A stretch of 20,967 bases of DNA, from the IMG/VR virus record IMGVR_UViG_3300027911_000077, positions 1 through 20,967 of that record. One strand, given 5' to 3'. The position numbers were made by a program, and so were the translations under genes. Shown piece after piece: positions 20,344-20,967 of this stretch. Numbering within the stretch: position 1 is the first letter of the stretch; each line of letters opens with the position of its first letter. This DNA comes from a virus. The notes beneath the pieces are model-generated. The model was not told the origin of the DNA and made no database searches. It saw only the letters and a program-made list of their open reading frames with translations.

Positions 20344-20967
20344 ATGAAAAAATATCTTAAATACATAGCGGGCGCGCTCATCGGAATCGCAGCAACTTTG
20401 GCGGTTCCGGTCCTTGCCGCAACGGTCCTTTTCCCTTCCGGAGGAGGAACAGGCACCTCTACGCCGCCAACGCTCGGCCAGGTACTTGTCGGAAACTCCA
20501 ATGGCACCTATAGCCCGCAGGCAACCTCGACGTTGGGGATCATAAGCGGAGGAACCCCGGGCGGATCGAGCGGACAGGTCCAGTACAACAACAATGGCGC
20601 CTTCGGAGCGACCACGACCTTTGCCTATGCCACGAGCACCAACACGCTCACAATCAAGGCAAAGACCGGGCAATCATCGAACATTTTTCAGGGACAGGAC
20701 TCCTCGGCCACAAACCAGTTTTATCTCGGCAGCAACGGCACGGCCAACTTTGGAAACAATCCGATATTTCACAATATAGCAGCGAGCTCTTTGGTCGCTT
20801 TGAACGGCTCCAATGCTCTGACGGGAATAAACATTTTAACAAACATCGTATATAGCTCGGGCGCATCCGCGCTCTCTGCGGTTCCTTCCGGCTCGGCGAC
20901 CGATTTCCAGTTTCAAAACAATAGCGGCCTTTTTGATGGTAATTCGCACGCCACGATAAACCTCTCC
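20344..20967 (+). CDS. Signal-peptide tail fibre of the Patescibacteria style (partial, 3' end outside window)
   Basis: An open frame of 208 codons runs off the right edge. It has a classic Sec signal peptide (MKKYLKYIAGALIGIAATLA then VPVLA with a likely cut after VLA). The mature part starts FPSGGGTGTSTPPTLGQVLV and GNSNGTYSPQATSTLG, a pattern I recall as characteristic of Patescibacteria (Parcubacteria-type) fibre or surface proteins, followed by SSGQVQYNNNGAFG, a motif common in phage tail fibres. Ser/Thr/Asn/Gly-rich beta repeats continue to the edge. Start is 2 nt after the previous stop. Probably the receptor-binding fibre or another host-range protein. Confidence 0.75.
   Translation, partial: MKKYLKYIAGALIGIAATLAVPVLAATVLFPSGGGTGTSTPPTLGQVLVGNSNGTYSPQATSTLGIISGGTPGGSSGQVQYNNNGAFGATTTFAYATSTNTLTIKAKTGQSSNIFQGQDSSATNQFYLGSNGTANFGNNPIFHNIAASSLVALNGSNALTGINILTNIVYSSGASALSAVPSGSATDFQFQNNSGLFDGNSHATINLS

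Noticed and set aside
1-20967. tRNAs, CRISPR arrays, integrase, lysis genes, tape measure or tail tube/sheath
   Set aside because: I looked for these and saw none that I could support. The absence of tail tube and tape measure is used only as soft evidence for a short tail, since genes may lie outside the window.

Overview
The window is the structural (virion) half of a tailed double-stranded DNA phage genome, with every credible gene on the + strand. The host is most likely a Patescibacteria (CPR, probably Parcubacteria-type) bacterium. That inference rests on recognised sequence style: fibre-like proteins that begin with a Sec signal peptide followed by the GGGTGTSTPPTLGQVLVGN pattern, a 438-aa fibre-like protein of the VFETYLANQQGTGDTTMTLA type, and many Ser/Thr-rich TSTT stretches. 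TGA is used as an ordinary stop codon, for instance in the ATGA overlaps, so a Gracilibacteria/SR1-type code is unlikely.

Layout. (1) 1-630: end of an early gene cassette, with the tail of a Gp157-like protein, a one-helix membrane protein, a mini zinc-ribbon and a small helical protein whose frame looks broken. It closes with a strong intrinsic terminator. (2) 631-955: a control region with five AGGTMTGGACA-type iterons in two inverted groups, an A+T-rich stretch and a perfect DnaA box, a good candidate replication origin or operator. (3) 952-1976: three small genes of unknown function. (4) 1992-5884: terminase small subunit, terminase large subunit, a cysteine-rich mini-protein and the portal. 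(5) 5889-9117: three small proteins, a very acidic scaffold-like protein and an HK97-fold-type major capsid protein with an inserted beta domain. (6) 9130-13132: two small signal-anchored proteins in the decoration-protein position, an adaptor-like protein and a 738-aa nozzle/hub-like protein. (7) 13167-17845: a secreted-type fibre protein and two long low-complexity proteins in the ejection-protein position. (8) 17851-20967: a tiny ORF, a PurD-like ATP-grasp protein, a coiled-coil fibre and the start of a second, signal-peptide-bearing fibre that runs off the right edge.

The order terminase, portal, scaffold, capsid, adaptor, hub, internal proteins, fibres, with no tape measure, tail tube or sheath gene visible, points to a short-tailed (podovirus-like, P22/T7 class) virion. 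No lysis gene, integrase, tRNA or CRISPR array is visible.

The most interesting points are: the PurD-like ATP-grasp protein in the tail module with a changed metal-binding motif; near-consensus (extended) -10 boxes placed 6-9 nt before start codons together with a general lack of Shine-Dalgarno sequences, suggesting leaderless transcripts; the iteron/DnaA-box region; overlapping hairpins ahead of the scaffold gene; and several virion proteins with N-terminal export signals.
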